Shown in pieces: positions 43,870 through 52,549 of a stretch of 64,000 nucleotides of DNA. The stretch comes from Agromyces luteolus (GTDB lineage: Bacteria > Actinomycetota > Actinomycetes > Actinomycetales > Microbacteriaceae). Each line of letters begins with the position of its first letter. Within the stretch, counting starts at the first letter, position 1. The notes below the pieces were generated by a model, which saw nothing but the letters and a program-made list of their open reading frames with translations, was not told where the DNA came from and made no database searches. The stretch covers positions 186,001 to 250,000 of the forward strand of contig NZ_WODA01000002.1 in NCBI RefSeq assembly GCF_009729855.1, in the 5' to 3' direction. Made by a program: the position numbers and the translations under genes.

Positions 43870-44580
43870 ATGACCACCTCCCCCGCACCGGGCGCCCCGC
43901 CGGTGCTCAGCGCTCAGGCGCTGACCAAGACCTACGGAAGCGGGCAGTCGAGGTTCGAAGCCCTGCGCGGCGTCTCGCTCGACGTCCGCCGCGGCGAGTC
44001 GCTCGCGATCGTCGGCAAGTCGGGCTCGGGCAAGTCGACCCTGATGCACCTGCTCGCCCTCCTCGACCGGCCGACGGCGGGAGCCGTCGAGATCGACGGC
44101 GAGGACGCGGCATCCGCGCCGGTGAAGCGGATCAACCGGCTGCGCAACGAGCGCTTCGGCTTCGTGTTCCAGCAGTTCTTCCTCACGGCCCAGCAATCGG
44201 TGCTCGAGAACGTCACGCTGCCGCTGCTCGTGGCCGGCGTCGCCCCGCGTGAGCGGACCCACCGCGGCATGGCGGTGCTCGAGTCCCTGGGCCTCGCCGA
44301 CAAGGCGAAGAACAAGGCGAACGACCTCTCCGGCGGGCAGAAGCAGCGCGTCGTGATCGCCCGCGCGCTCATCAACGAGCCCGACGTGATCTTCGCCGAC
44401 GAGCCCACGGGCAACCTCGATACCGCCACCGGCGGCCAGGTGGAGGACCTGCTGTTCGGCCTCCAGCGCGAGCGCGGCATCACCCTCGTCGTCGTCACCC
44501 ACGACGACGACCTCGCCGCCCGGTGCGACCGCCGGGTCACCATCGCCGACGGCCTGATCGTGGAAGGGGCGGGACGATGA
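43870..44580 (+). CDS. MacB-type ABC transporter ATP-binding protein
   Basis: 236-aa ATPase of the LolD/MacB group. Walker [21 protein letters not shown]-loop [16 protein letters not shown], signature [15 protein letters not shown], Walker [15 protein letters not shown]-loop [11 protein letters not shown]. It powers the following FtsX-like permease, whose start overlaps its stop (ATGA). ATG 43870 has AAAGGG at good spacing; GTG 43867 is adjacent. Operator-like repeats upstream and a TetR gene downstream suggest inducible export. Confidence 0.94.
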   Translation: MTTSPAPGAPPVLSAQALTKTYGSGQSRFEALRGVSLDVRRGESLAIVGKSGSGKSTLMHLLALLDRPTAGAVEIDGEDAASAPVKRINRLRNERFGFVFQQFFLTAQQSVLENVTLPLLVAGVAPRERTHRGMAVLESLGLADKAKNKANDLSGGQKQRVVIARALINEPDVIFADEPTGNLDTATGGQVEDLLFGLQRERGITLVVVTHDDDLAARCDRRVTIADGLIVEGAGR

Positions 44581-45878
44581 GGACCGCGGATGTCATCACC
44601 AACGCCACGCGGAACGCGTTCCGCAGCAAGCTCCGCACCACCCTCACCGTGCTGAGCCTGTTCGTCGGCGCCTTCACGCTCACGCTCACGACCGCGCTCG
44701 GCGCGGGCGTGAACGACTACGTCACCAAGCAGGTCGCCACGATCAGCACCGGGGACGTCCTCATCGTGACGCCGGCTGCGTCGACCGACACCACCGAGGG
44801 ACCGGACGCGTACGATCCGGACGGCCGCCAGCAGTCCGCGCAGGCCAACCCGCTCGGCGCCGGCACGCTGCTGAACGACGACGACCTCGACGCGATGCGC
44901 GACATGGACGGCGTCGACCGGGTCGAGCCGGTCCGGCAGATCGCCGTCGACTGGGTCGCCCCATCGGGCGGCGCCGACGACGAGCGGTACGAGCTCGACG
45001 TGAACCCGACATCGTCGATCGGGCGCAGCGACCTCGTCGCGGGCGACCAGCTCGACCAGGAGGCCGACGAGGCGCAGATCGTGCTGCCCGAGGACTACCT
45101 CGACGCGCTCGGCTTCGCCGACGCTGAGTCCGCGATCGGTGAGAAGGTGGAGCTCGGCTACACCGATGCCGCGCAGGCCGACCAGGCGATCGAGGCCGAG
45201 GTCGTCGGCGTCGCCCGCACGAGCCTGCTCGCCGCCGGGGCCGGCGTGAACCAGAGTCTCACCGACACCATCGCCGAGGCGCAGGCGATCCCCGGACAGC
45301 CCGACGCGTACGTCGTCGCCGTCGCCACCCTCGCCGGCACCGGCGACGACGGCGCGGTCACCGCGTCCGACGTCGACGACGTCAAGGCGCAGCTGGCCGA
45401 CGCCGACCTCGCGGGTCAGACCGTCGAGGACCAGCTCGGCGTCATCCAGACCGTCATCAACGGCATCATCGGCGTGCTCAGCGCGTTCTCGGTGATCGCG
45501 CTGCTCGCGGCATCCTTCGGCATCGTGAACACGCTGCTCATGAGCGTGCAGGAGCGAACACGCGAGATCGGGCTCATGAAGGCCATGGGCATGTCGAACG
45601 GGAAGGTGTTCTCGCTGTTCAGCCTCGAGGCGGTCGTGATCGGCTTCCTCGGGTCGGCGATCGGCGCGCTCGCGGCCATCGGCCTCGGATCGGCGATCTC
45701 CACGGCGCTCTCGGCCGGCCCGCTCGCCGACCTGCCGGGGCTCACGATCCTGCTGTTCGACCCCGTCAACGTGGTCGTCGTGATCCTCGTGATCATGCTG
45801 GTCGCGTTCCTCTCCGGCGTGCTGCCCGCCCGCCGGGCGGCACGCCAGGACCCGATCGACTCGCTACGGTACGAGTAA
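44577..45878 (+). CDS. MacB/FtsX-type ABC transporter permease
   Basis: 433 aa with the MacB layout: one N-terminal helix ([20 protein letters not shown]), a large extracytoplasmic domain (about 50-300, very acidic, with two segments of possible MacB_PCD fold), then three C-terminal helices. [20 protein letters not shown] followed by MKAMG is the characteristic cytoplasmic coupling helix, and the chain ends [17 protein letters not shown], the usual MacB ending. It works by mechanotransmission rather than classic transport. Substrate unknown. 18 bases separate it from the TetR gene. Confidence 0.93.
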   Translation: MRTADVITNATRNAFRSKLRTTLTVLSLFVGAFTLTLTTALGAGVNDYVTKQVATISTGDVLIVTPAASTDTTEGPDAYDPDGRQQSAQANPLGAGTLLNDDDLDAMRDMDGVDRVEPVRQIAVDWVAPSGGADDERYELDVNPTSSIGRSDLVAGDQLDQEADEAQIVLPEDYLDALGFADAESAIGEKVELGYTDAAQADQAIEAEVVGVARTSLLAAGAGVNQSLTDTIAEAQAIPGQPDAYVVAVATLAGTGDDGAVTASDVDDVKAQLADADLAGQTVEDQLGVIQTVINGIIGVLSAFSVIALLAASFGIVNTLLMSVQERTREIGLMKAMGMSNGKVFSLFSLEAVVIGFLGSAIGALAAIGLGSAISTALSAGPLADLPGLTILLFDPVNVVVVILVIMLVAFLSGVLPARRAARQDPIDSLRYE

Positions 45879-45896
45879 TCGACGAGGAGGCGGATC

Positions 45897-46532
45897 ATGT
45901 CGACCGAGCCCGGACCCCGACGCCGAGGCGTCGCCGAGACGACCGCGGCGATCGAACGCGCCGCGATCGACCTCGTGACCGAGCACGGCTACGACCAGGT
46001 CACGGTCGACATGATCTGCCAGGCCGCCGGCATCAGCCAGCGCACCTTCTTCAACCACTTCAAGACGAAGGATGCCGCCCTGCTCGGCACCGACGAACCG
46101 GCCATCGACCAGCAGGCGGCGCGGGAGTTCATCGTCTCGGACGGGCCGCTCCTCGCCGAGGCCGCCGGCCTCGTGCGCATCGAGCCCGACCGGCTGCCGG
46201 CCGACCCGTCGCTCATCATGCGCCGCATCAACGCCGTCTCGCAGAACCCCGTGCTGCTCGCGCGGCAGATGGAGCGGCTCACGGCCATCGAGGACGAGCT
46301 CCGCCAGATCATCGCCCTCCGGCTCCGCCAGGACGCGCTGCGCGACGGCGCAGACGAGGCCGAGCTCGCCGACCTCCCCGAGCAGGCCGAGATCGTCACC
46401 CACCTGCTCGCCGGGCTCATGCGCTACGTCGGCATGAGCTGGGCGCGGGCGGCCGCCGCCGGGACGCCGCCGCCGATCGGCACGGAGCACCTCGCCGAAC
46501 GGCTCGAACGCGTCATCCGCAAGCTGGGGTGA
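45897..46532 (+). CDS. TetR family regulator of the MacB-type exporter
   Basis: 211 aa. The DNA-binding domain reads TTAAIERAAIDLVTEHGYDQ, VTVDMICQAAGISQRTFFNHFKTKDAAL is the HTH with the TetR turn. The C-terminal ligand domain (about 60-205) is typical of the AcrR-like MftR group (QNPVLLARQMERLTAIEDEL). ATG 45897 has AGGAGG 6 bases before it and follows the permease by 18 bases, so the repressor is made with its exporter. Expected operators: 43814-43856. Confidence 0.92.
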   Translation: MSTEPGPRRRGVAETTAAIERAAIDLVTEHGYDQVTVDMICQAAGISQRTFFNHFKTKDAALLGTDEPAIDQQAAREFIVSDGPLLAEAAGLVRIEPDRLPADPSLIMRRINAVSQNPVLLARQMERLTAIEDELRQIIALRLRQDALRDGADEAELADLPEQAEIVTHLLAGLMRYVGMSWARAAAAGTPPPIGTEHLAERLERVIRKLG

Positions 46533-46540
46533 GGCGCCGC

Positions 46541-46570
46541 GCTGGATCTCCGGCCGCCGGGCGATCCAGC
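46541..46570. terminator. Bidirectional hairpin between TetR and GAP genes
   Basis: GCTGGATC and GATCCAGC pair perfectly over eight bases around a GC-rich 14-base loop, in the 46-base gap between convergent genes. Confidence 0.65.
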
Positions 46571-46578
46571 CGGGCCGC

Positions 46579-47244
46579 TCACCGCAGCAGGAACGGAACG
46601 ACCGCCACCGCGATCGCGGCGAGGAGGAGCAGCAGGCCGATCGGGACGGACCGGCGCACCACGCCGCTGCCGAAGCGGTCGATCAGTCGTTGCAGCCGCG
46701 CGCGGGTCGGCTCGCGGGCGGCGAGTCCGATGGCGAGCAGGACGAGGCAGGGCAGGCAGTAGACGAGGGTGTAGCCCGCGAGGACGGCCAGCCCCTCCCC
46801 CGGGCCGAGCCCGGCGTCGACCATCCGCTCGATCGCGATGAAGTAGGGGAACGCGTTGGGCAGGTCGGCCGCGGTGATCACCGCGCCGAAGGGCAGCGCG
46901 GTCCAGGGCGTGAACCAGGCGGGCAGTCCGATGGGTCGGCGCGCGCGGTCGCGGAATCGTCGGATTCCCGCGATCGCGAGCGCGACCGACGCGGCACCGA
47001 AGGCCAGGAAGCGCAGCAGCGTCACGACGCCGTCGACGGCGCCGGCCGCGGCCCCGGCGGTGAGGAACAGCACCCCTCCTGCCGCGAACACGGTGAGCGC
47101 GGCGCCGGCGACGGCGGCGGCCGCGGTGAGACCGGGGCGGCGGGGTGCCGCGATCAGGATCAGCGCGACGGTGAGGATCGTCGCGGGGTTGAACGCGTCG
47201 AGCGCGGCGAGCCCGGCGATGCCGAGGAGCAGGGTGAGGCTCAC
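46579..47244 (-). CDS. GAP/Sap family membrane protein
   Basis: 221-aa six-helix membrane protein of the Sap (sulfolipid-1-addressing) / GAP family, distantly related to LysE exporters. LAALDAFNPATILTVALILI is the diagnostic first repeat, and AADLPNAFPYFIAIERMVDAG with YCLPCLVLLAIGL the second. Family members take part in export of lipids or small molecules; the cargo here is unknown. GTG 47244 overlaps the TetR stop as GTGA, so the two form an operon. Confidence 0.85.
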   Translation of the reverse strand: MSLTLLLGIAGLAALDAFNPATILTVALILIAAPRRPGLTAAAAVAGAALTVFAAGGVLFLTAGAAAGAVDGVVTLLRFLAFGAASVALAIAGIRRFRDRARRPIGLPAWFTPWTALPFGAVITAADLPNAFPYFIAIERMVDAGLGPGEGLAVLAGYTLVYCLPCLVLLAIGLAAREPTRARLQRLIDRFGSGVVRRSVPIGLLLLLAAIAVAVVPFLLR

Positions 47245-47771
47245 TCCCGGCCCGCTGCGGTCGGCTCGCCGAGCAGGCTGCGCTCGAGCCGGTCGAGGTC
47301 GCCCGCCGGCGCGGCATCCGTACCCGCGAACGCGTTGAACGCGAGGCCGTCACCGACGAGGCGGATGATGCGCGCCCGCACCGGGTCGCCGACCTCGTCG
47401 GCGATGAGCCGCTCCCACCGCTCGGCGGCCTCGGTCGCTGCGGCGATCGTCTCGTCGCCCGGCGACTCCATCGCCCGGTGCGCGACCGCCATCGCCCGGA
47501 ACAGGTCGAGGTCGTCGCCCTCGGGAACCGAGAGCCGGAGCCAGGCGGATGCCGCGCGGCCCTCGCCGGCGGCCGCCGACATGGCGCGGTCGACCTGCTC
47601 GAGTGCCTGACGGGCGAGGCCGTCGACGAGGGCCGCCCGAGTCGGGAAGTGGTGGATGAGGCCGCCCTTCGAGACCCCGGCCGCGTCGGCGACCGCGTTC
47701 AGCGACGGCACCACGCCGCGCTCGATCGTCAGGTTCCGGGTCACCTCGAGGATCCGTTCACGCATCTCCAT
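47241..47771 (-). CDS. TetR family regulator
   Basis: 176 aa from ATG 47771. HTH: RERILEVTRNLTIERGVVPS, LNAVADAAGVSKGGLIHHFPTRAAL. The C-terminal domain belongs to the TetR_C_37-like group. GATGAT ends 6 bases before the ATG, so it appears leaderless. A perfect palindrome (47790-47811) lies immediately upstream, spanning its own promoter and 90 bases from the divergent MFS start; it probably controls itself, the GAP protein and the pump. Confidence 0.9.
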   Translation of the reverse strand: MEMRERILEVTRNLTIERGVVPSLNAVADAAGVSKGGLIHHFPTRAALVDGLARQALEQVDRAMSAAAGEGRAASAWLRLSVPEGDDLDLFRAMAVAHRAMESPGDETIAAATEAAERWERLIADEVGDPVRARIIRLVGDGLAFNAFAGTDAAPAGDLDRLERSLLGEPTAAGRE

Positions 47772-47789
47772 GCACTCATCATCGCACAC

Positions 47790-47811
47790 CGACCGACCAC
47801 CCGGTCGGTCG
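47790..47811. promoter_or_regulatory. TetR operator palindrome
   Basis: CGACCGACC - ACCC - GGTCGGTCG: nine-base perfect arms around four bases, in the core promoter of the TetR gene. Arm length and spacing are typical for TetR dimers. Confidence 0.8.
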
Positions 47812-47900
47812 AGTGGAATCTGTCGGCCCGAGCACGCTGCGGCTACTGTCGTGTCTAGCGCCCGGCGCTCGCCTGGGCTCATCGTCCGCTGGGGGTCGGG

Positions 47901-49601
47901 ATGGGTGCTGACACGACATCGAGCCGGAACGACGGCGTGGTCCAGTCAGTCGGTCAGCCGACCTCATGGCTCCCGCTCATCGTCGTGGTGCTGACGCAGA
48001 TCCAAGCGTCGTTCGCCGTGAACGCGCTCACCGTGTCGATGGCGGGCATCACGAGCGACCTGGACACCGCGGCATCCTCGGTCGGCATCGCGATCACGGC
48101 CGGGACGTTCTCGATGGCGGCGTTCATCCTGCTCGGGGCGAAGGTCGGAGCCCGGTTCGGCACGCGTCGGGTGTTCCAGATCGCGGTCGCCATCCACGCC
48201 GCCGCGATGGCCGGCGTCGCGCTGGCCCCGACGCCCGCGGTCCTGTTCATCGCCCAGGCGTCCTCGGGCGCAGTGATCGCGCTGATCGCCCCGGCTCTCA
48301 CCGTGTTCATCGCGACGAACTACCACGGTGCCCAGCAGGCTCGGGCGATCGGGCTGCTCGCCGCGGCGATCCCTGCAGCCGGGGTGCTGGCCCTGCTGAT
48401 CGCGGGCCAGTTCGCCACGACGATCGGCTGGCGGTGGTCGTTCTGGCTGATGGTCGCCCTCGGCGCGGTGAACCTCCTGCTCAGCTTCCAGCTGAAGCCG
48501 GTTCCGGCGCAGCCCGGCCTGACGATCGACTGGACCGGCGCGCTGCTCGCGGCATCCGCGATCGTCCTGCTCAGCTTCGGCTTCTCGGGCCTGAACACGT
48601 GGGGCGTGTGGAATGCGACCGAGCAGGCGCCATTCGACGTGCTCGGCGTCTCACCGGCCCCGATCCTGATCGCGATCGGCATCGTCACCGGGCAGGTGTT
48701 CTTCCTGTGGCTACGGCGTCGAGCGGCACGCGGCGAACCGCGCATCTTCGACCTGCGCGTGCTCGCGACGGGCGCCGAGCGCGCGGTCACGGCGTGCATG
48801 GCGACCATGCTCTTCGTCGGCACCGCGGCGAACTTCCTCATCCCGCTCTACATGCAGGTCGTCCAGGGCCTGTCCGGCATCGAGACGTCGTTCTCGATCA
48901 TCCCGTACACGCTCTCGATCTTCCTGTCGTCGACCTTCATCGCGGTCCTCTACGGCCGGTTCAGCCCACGCGTGCTCGGCTCGGCCGGGTTCGTCGTGGT
49001 CGCATCCGCACTGACGCTGCTCGCGTTCACCGTGCGCGGGGACTGGGGTCAGCTGTTCGTGGTGATCGGCCTGGTCCTCCTCGGGCTCGGACAGGGCTCG
49101 ATCGTCGCACTCGTCTTCAACACCCTGCTCTCCGCCGCCCCGAAGCAGCTCGCCGGCGACGTCGGCGCCTGGCGCGGCCTCGTGCACAACCTGTCCGGAT
49201 CGGTGGGCATCGCGGTCGCGACGGCGTTCGCGGTCGGCGTGCTCGCCACCTCGCTCGCGACCTCGGCCGTCCAGAACCCGGACATCAGTGGCGAGCTCAT
49301 CAGCGAGGTCAACTTCGACGACGCGGACTTCCTCACCAACGAGCAGCTCGAAGCGGTGCTCGCCGGAACGTCCGCGTCGGAGGCGGAGGTCGCGGCGGCG
49401 ATCGAGATCAACGAGGAGGCACGGCTCAGAGCGCTCCAGATCTCCCTCCTCGGCCTCGCCCTCCTGTCGCTCCTCGCCATCGTCCCGGCGCTCCGGATGC
49501 CGGACTACCGACCCGGCGACCTGCCGGAGAAGCTCGAACCGGATGACGGGGACGTCATCGACGAGGTCCCGGTGACGAACCGCTCGGAGTCGGCATCATG
49601 A
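47901..49601 (+). CDS. MFS transporter, DHA2-like drug efflux pump
   Basis: 566-aa major facilitator with 14 predicted helices (DHA2/QacA-like length). The 50-residue region after helix 1 contains TVSMAGITSDLDTAASSVG; GAKVGARFGTRRVFQ is the motif A loop; AIPAAGVLALLIAGQFATTIGWRWSFW is the motif C/antiporter region (given in parts: GVLALLIAGQF, GWRWSFW). The loop before the last helix is extended and acidic. ATG 47901 has GGGGGTCGGG upstream. It is divergent from the TetR/GAP operon and its last bases overlap a small membrane protein gene. Confidence 0.92.
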   Translation: MGADTTSSRNDGVVQSVGQPTSWLPLIVVVLTQIQASFAVNALTVSMAGITSDLDTAASSVGIAITAGTFSMAAFILLGAKVGARFGTRRVFQIAVAIHAAAMAGVALAPTPAVLFIAQASSGAVIALIAPALTVFIATNYHGAQQARAIGLLAAAIPAAGVLALLIAGQFATTIGWRWSFWLMVALGAVNLLLSFQLKPVPAQPGLTIDWTGALLAASAIVLLSFGFSGLNTWGVWNATEQAPFDVLGVSPAPILIAIGIVTGQVFFLWLRRRAARGEPRIFDLRVLATGAERAVTACMATMLFVGTAANFLIPLYMQVVQGLSGIETSFSIIPYTLSIFLSSTFIAVLYGRFSPRVLGSAGFVVVASALTLLAFTVRGDWGQLFVVIGLVLLGLGQGSIVALVFNTLLSAAPKQLAGDVGAWRGLVHNLSGSVGIAVATAFAVGVLATSLATSAVQNPDISGELISEVNFDDADFLTNEQLEAVLAGTSASEAEVAAAIEINEEARLRALQISLLGLALLSLLAIVPALRMPDYRPGDLPEKLEPDDGDVIDEVPVTNRSESAS

Positions 49602-50167
49602 CCGGGCTCGAGCCGGCCGCCGTCGTCTCGCTCGAACTCCACGATCATGCGGAGCTGTTCGAGGCGCCGGAACTCGCACCGCTGGACGGCCGGTACGAGT
49701 CGCGGTCCGGAGTCGATCGAATCCTCGACGATCCGGGCGTCACCGCCAACGGGCCCCGGATCGTGCTGGATCTGAGGCTTCCCGATCATGCGCCCACCTC
49801 CACGAGCCCGGCACCGGATGCTGCCGCCATCGCCGGAGCCCTGCGCGGCTACAGCCGCCAACGGATCACCGCGCTCGATGCTCGGCTCGCCCGTATCCGT
49901 CGACGCGGACTCATCGAACTCGTCGCGGGCTCGATCTTCCTCGCCGCCTGCCTCGCCCTGAGCGGCGTGCTCGCGACGGTCTCCGACGGCTCCTTCTGGG
50001 TCACCGAGTTCCTGGCCGAGGGTCTCGTCATCGTGGGCTGGATCGCCCTGTGGCATCCGGTCGACCTGCTCCTCTTCGAGCCATGGACCCACCGACGCGA
50101 GCGCGGAGTGCTGCGTCGCCTCAGTTCCGCGCAGGTCCGGATCGCGCGAACGAGCGAGCCGGGCTGA
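49598..50167 (+). CDS. Small membrane protein coupled to the MFS pump
   Basis: Function unknown; 189 aa. The N-terminal 95 residues are hydrophilic (SLELHDHAELFEAPELAPLD, RIVLDLRLPDHAP); two hydrophobic helices follow near 106-128 and 136-156, then a basic tail (HRRERGVLRRLSSAQVRIAR). ATG 49598 overlaps the MFS stop by four bases (ATGA), so the two are coupled and the protein might modulate the pump. No family motif is recognised. Confidence 0.75.
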   Translation: MTGLEPAAVVSLELHDHAELFEAPELAPLDGRYESRSGVDRILDDPGVTANGPRIVLDLRLPDHAPTSTSPAPDAAAIAGALRGYSRQRITALDARLARIRRRGLIELVAGSIFLAACLALSGVLATVSDGSFWVTEFLAEGLVIVGWIALWHPVDLLLFEPWTHRRERGVLRRLSSAQVRIARTSEPG

Positions 50168-50308
50168 CGTCCAACCCTCCACCTCGGCCTTCCTGTTGCA
50201 GCGGGCTTCGATATCAGCCGAAAGTCGGTGACCGCGCGAGCGGAACCGGCGCAGGATGTGCAGCGGAATCGACCCGGTTCCGAGTGTCACGGCAGGCGAG
50301 GGCGAGAG

Positions 50309-50917
50309 ATGACCGGCAGCGAGCTGAATCCTCCGTACGAACTCGTCGTAGTGGTGAGTCGCGGACAGTGGCGCGCGTGGCTCGAACGGCATCACGCGGA
50401 CGCGCCGGGCGCGTGGGCCGTCACCGTCCGGAAGCCAGCGCTCGAGCCCGGCGCGGAACACGTCAGCGCCCAGGACCTCAACGAGGAGTGCCTCTGCTTC
50501 GGGTGGATCGACTCCCGGCCCGGAGCCGTCGACGAGACCCGCACCGCGCTGCTCTGCACGCCACGTAAGCCGGGGAGCGGCTGGTCGAAGGTGAACAAGG
50601 ATCGGATCGAGCACCTCCTCGCCGACGGCCTGGTCGCCCCGGCGGGCCTCGCCGCGATCGAGCGTGCGAAGGCGGATGGCTCGTGGTCGTCGCTCGACGC
50701 GGTGGAATCGCTCGAGGTCCCCGACGACCTCGCCGCGGCGCTGGACGAGTACCCCGATGCCCGCTCGAACTTCGAGGGCTTCCCGCGGTCGGTGCGCCGC
50801 GGCATCCTCGAATGGATCGCATCGGCCAAGCGCGACGCGACGCGAGCGTCGCGGATCGCCGAGACCGCGGCGCTCGCGGAGGAGGGCCGGCGCGCGAACC
50901 AGTGGCCGCGGCAGTGA
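50309..50917 (+). CDS. YdeI/OmdA family protein
   Basis: 202 aa, full YdeI domain: SRGQWRAWLERHHADAPGAW, NEECLCFGWIDSRPGAVDET, CTPRKPGSGWSKVNKDRIE, then the C-terminal helix pair (NFEGFPRSVRRGILEWIASA, KRDATRASRIAETA). This is the classic bacteriocin-protection (YdeI-like) arrangement; function is not established. ATG 50309 is preceded by GGCGAG. A second, shorter member with a DUF1905 barrel is at 36743. The 141-base upstream gap is somewhat AT-richer. Confidence 0.88.
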   Translation: MTGSELNPPYELVVVVSRGQWRAWLERHHADAPGAWAVTVRKPALEPGAEHVSAQDLNEECLCFGWIDSRPGAVDETRTALLCTPRKPGSGWSKVNKDRIEHLLADGLVAPAGLAAIERAKADGSWSSLDAVESLEVPDDLAAALDEYPDARSNFEGFPRSVRRGILEWIASAKRDATRASRIAETAALAEEGRRANQWPRQ

Positions 50918-50927
50918 GTCGTGGCCA

Positions 50928-51899
50928 CTATGCGACGGATGCCGCGTCGCTCCGTTCCGCCGCGACCGGGAACCGCTCCTCGATCCAGGCGAACAGCTCC
51001 TCCTGCCGCCCGAGGTCGAAGGTCGGCTCGGCGGCGAGGGTGGTCCGCCCGATCTCGACGTAGCCGCCGTGCAGGCCCGCGTGCCGGTCGCCGAGGAGCA
51101 GCTCGATCGCGTGGCGCGCGGTCGTGCGGGGCGTGGTCGCCTTCGGCAGGATCGCCATGACCGGCATGACGTGCTCCCATCCCCAGAAGGCGAAGTCGGG
51201 CAGCGTCCGCGTCAGCCCGGTGCCGGGCACGAGACCCGGGTCGTAGGTGTTCAGGCGGTGACCGGATGCCGCGGCGCGGCGCGCCCACGCGTGCGCGAGC
51301 GTGACGAGCGCGAGCTTGCTGTCGGAGTAGGCGCGACCGCCGGCCTGCCGCGTCGCGCCCGCCTCGGATCGATCGACCGCGGCGAGCTCGGCGGGCGGCG
51401 CGGAGCGCGGGGAGGGCAGCAGCCCGAAGGACTGCAGCCGGCCGCGGTGGGTGCTGGACCCCATGAGCAGCAGGTGAGATGAGGGCGCGAGCAGCGGCAG
51501 CAGCCCGCGGACGAGCGCGTGCTGGGCGACGACGTTGACGGCGAAGGTCTGCTCGACGCCCTGCACGCTCGTGCCGCGGCGATCGCCGAACTGGGCGCCG
51601 GCGTTGAGCATGACCGCGTTCGGCGCGGCGAGCTCGCCGAGCTCGATCAGCTCGCGGAGCTCGTCGATCGCGGCATCCACGCTGCGCAGGTCGGCGAGGT
51701 CGAGTGGGATGCCCGTCGCGGCGACGCCGGCGGCGTGGGCGTGTCGCACCGCGCGCTCGAGGGCGAACGGATCGCGGGCGAGCAGGACGAGGCTCGGTCG
51801 GGACGGGTGCTCGAGCAGTCGATCGAGCATCGACGCCCCGATGCCCCGCGTGGGGCCGGTCAGGACGACCGTCGGCGAAGTGATGTCATGATCTGTCAT
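50928..51899 (-). CDS. Short-chain dehydrogenase/reductase
   Basis: 323-aa NAD(P)-binding SDR of the retinol dehydrogenase/protochlorophyllide reductase-like group. The cofactor motif is VVLTGPTRGIGASMLDRLL, then VMLNAGAQFGDRRG (NAG motif), LLLMGSSTHRGRLQ with the catalytic Ser and AYSDSKLALVTLAHAW with YxxxK. Substrate unknown. Its start is divergent from a TetR gene, and operator-like inverted repeats overlap its first codons, so it is likely the repressor's main target. Confidence 0.92.
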   Translation of the reverse strand: MTDHDITSPTVVLTGPTRGIGASMLDRLLEHPSRPSLVLLARDPFALERAVRHAHAAGVAATGIPLDLADLRSVDAAIDELRELIELGELAAPNAVMLNAGAQFGDRRGTSVQGVEQTFAVNVVAQHALVRGLLPLLAPSSHLLLMGSSTHRGRLQSFGLLPSPRSAPPAELAAVDRSEAGATRQAGGRAYSDSKLALVTLAHAWARRAAASGHRLNTYDPGLVPGTGLTRTLPDFAFWGWEHVMPVMAILPKATTPRTTARHAIELLLGDRHAGLHGGYVEIGRTTLAAEPTFDLGRQEELFAWIEERFPVAAERSDAASVA

Positions 51900-51931
51900 G
51901 GGTTCATCATGACCGATGTCAGATCATGACA
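51884..51931. promoter_or_regulatory. Two inverted TetR operator sites between SDR and TetR genes
   Basis: TGTCATGATCTG (51884-51895) and CAGATCATGACA (51920-51931) are perfect 12-base inverted repeats 24 bases apart. The second lies in TGTCA-GATCA-TGACA (51917-51931), a complete small palindrome; the first is the same palindrome with one change, and covers the SDR start codon. Two dimers could bind. Confidence 0.75.
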
Positions 51932-51942
51932 CAAGGGTTGGC

Positions 51943-51955
51943 TACGATATCCGCA
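51943..51955 (+). promoter_or_regulatory. Leaderless promoter of the TetR gene
   Basis: TACGAT (51943-51948) is exactly six bases before ATG 51955, so transcription should begin on the start codon. It lies directly next to the second operator, fitting autorepression. Confidence 0.65.
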
Positions 51956-52536
51956 TGCCCCGCTGGCCCGCCGACTCGCGCGAACGTCTCGCGACCGCCG
52001 CCCTCGACCTGTTCTCCGAGCACGGGTACGGCGCCGTCACGATCGACCAGATCGCCGACCGCGCCGGGGTGACCGCACGCACCTTCTTCCGCCAGTTCCA
52101 GGACAAGGAGGAGGTGCTCTTCGCCGACGACGACCTGCTCCTGCCGATCCTGCTCGAGACCATCGCCGAGCCGAGCGGCCCGATCGAGGCCGGCACCCTC
52201 ATGGAGCGTGCGCTCGTCGCCCTCGCCGATCGGATGCAGCCGGCGCACGAGGCCCTGCGCCGGCGTCAGGCCGTCATCGACACCGACGTCGCGCTCTCCG
52301 GGCGCGAACTCGCCAAGCAGGCGCGATGGGAGGGCACCATCGCGACGGCGCTGACCGAGCGCGGGTTCCGGGCGGATGACGCGAGCCTCCTCGCCGCGAT
52401 CGGATTCGCCCTCTTCCGGCGCGAGCTCCACGCCTGGCTCGCCGATGCCTCACCGGATGCCGCTCCCCTCGCCGACCGCGTCCGCGCGGCCCTGCCCTCG
52501 CTGCGCACCATCCTCGACGCCACGACCGCGAACTGA
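51955..52536 (+). CDS. TetR family regulator (divergent from SDR)
   Basis: 193 aa. RERLATAALDLFSEHGYGAV, TIDQIADRAGVTARTFFRQF plus QDKEEVLF form the N-terminal HTH; the ligand domain contains ALRRRQAVIDTDVALSGREL and the helix pair ending RAALPSLRTILDAT. Divergent from the SDR with shared operators. Leaderless start at 51955. It ends 13 bases before the convergent ABC permease stop. Confidence 0.92.
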   Translation: MPRWPADSRERLATAALDLFSEHGYGAVTIDQIADRAGVTARTFFRQFQDKEEVLFADDDLLLPILLETIAEPSGPIEAGTLMERALVALADRMQPAHEALRRRQAVIDTDVALSGRELAKQARWEGTIATALTERGFRADDASLLAAIGFALFRRELHAWLADASPDAAPLADRVRAALPSLRTILDATTAN

Positions 52537-52549
52537 CGCCGCAGCGCCG

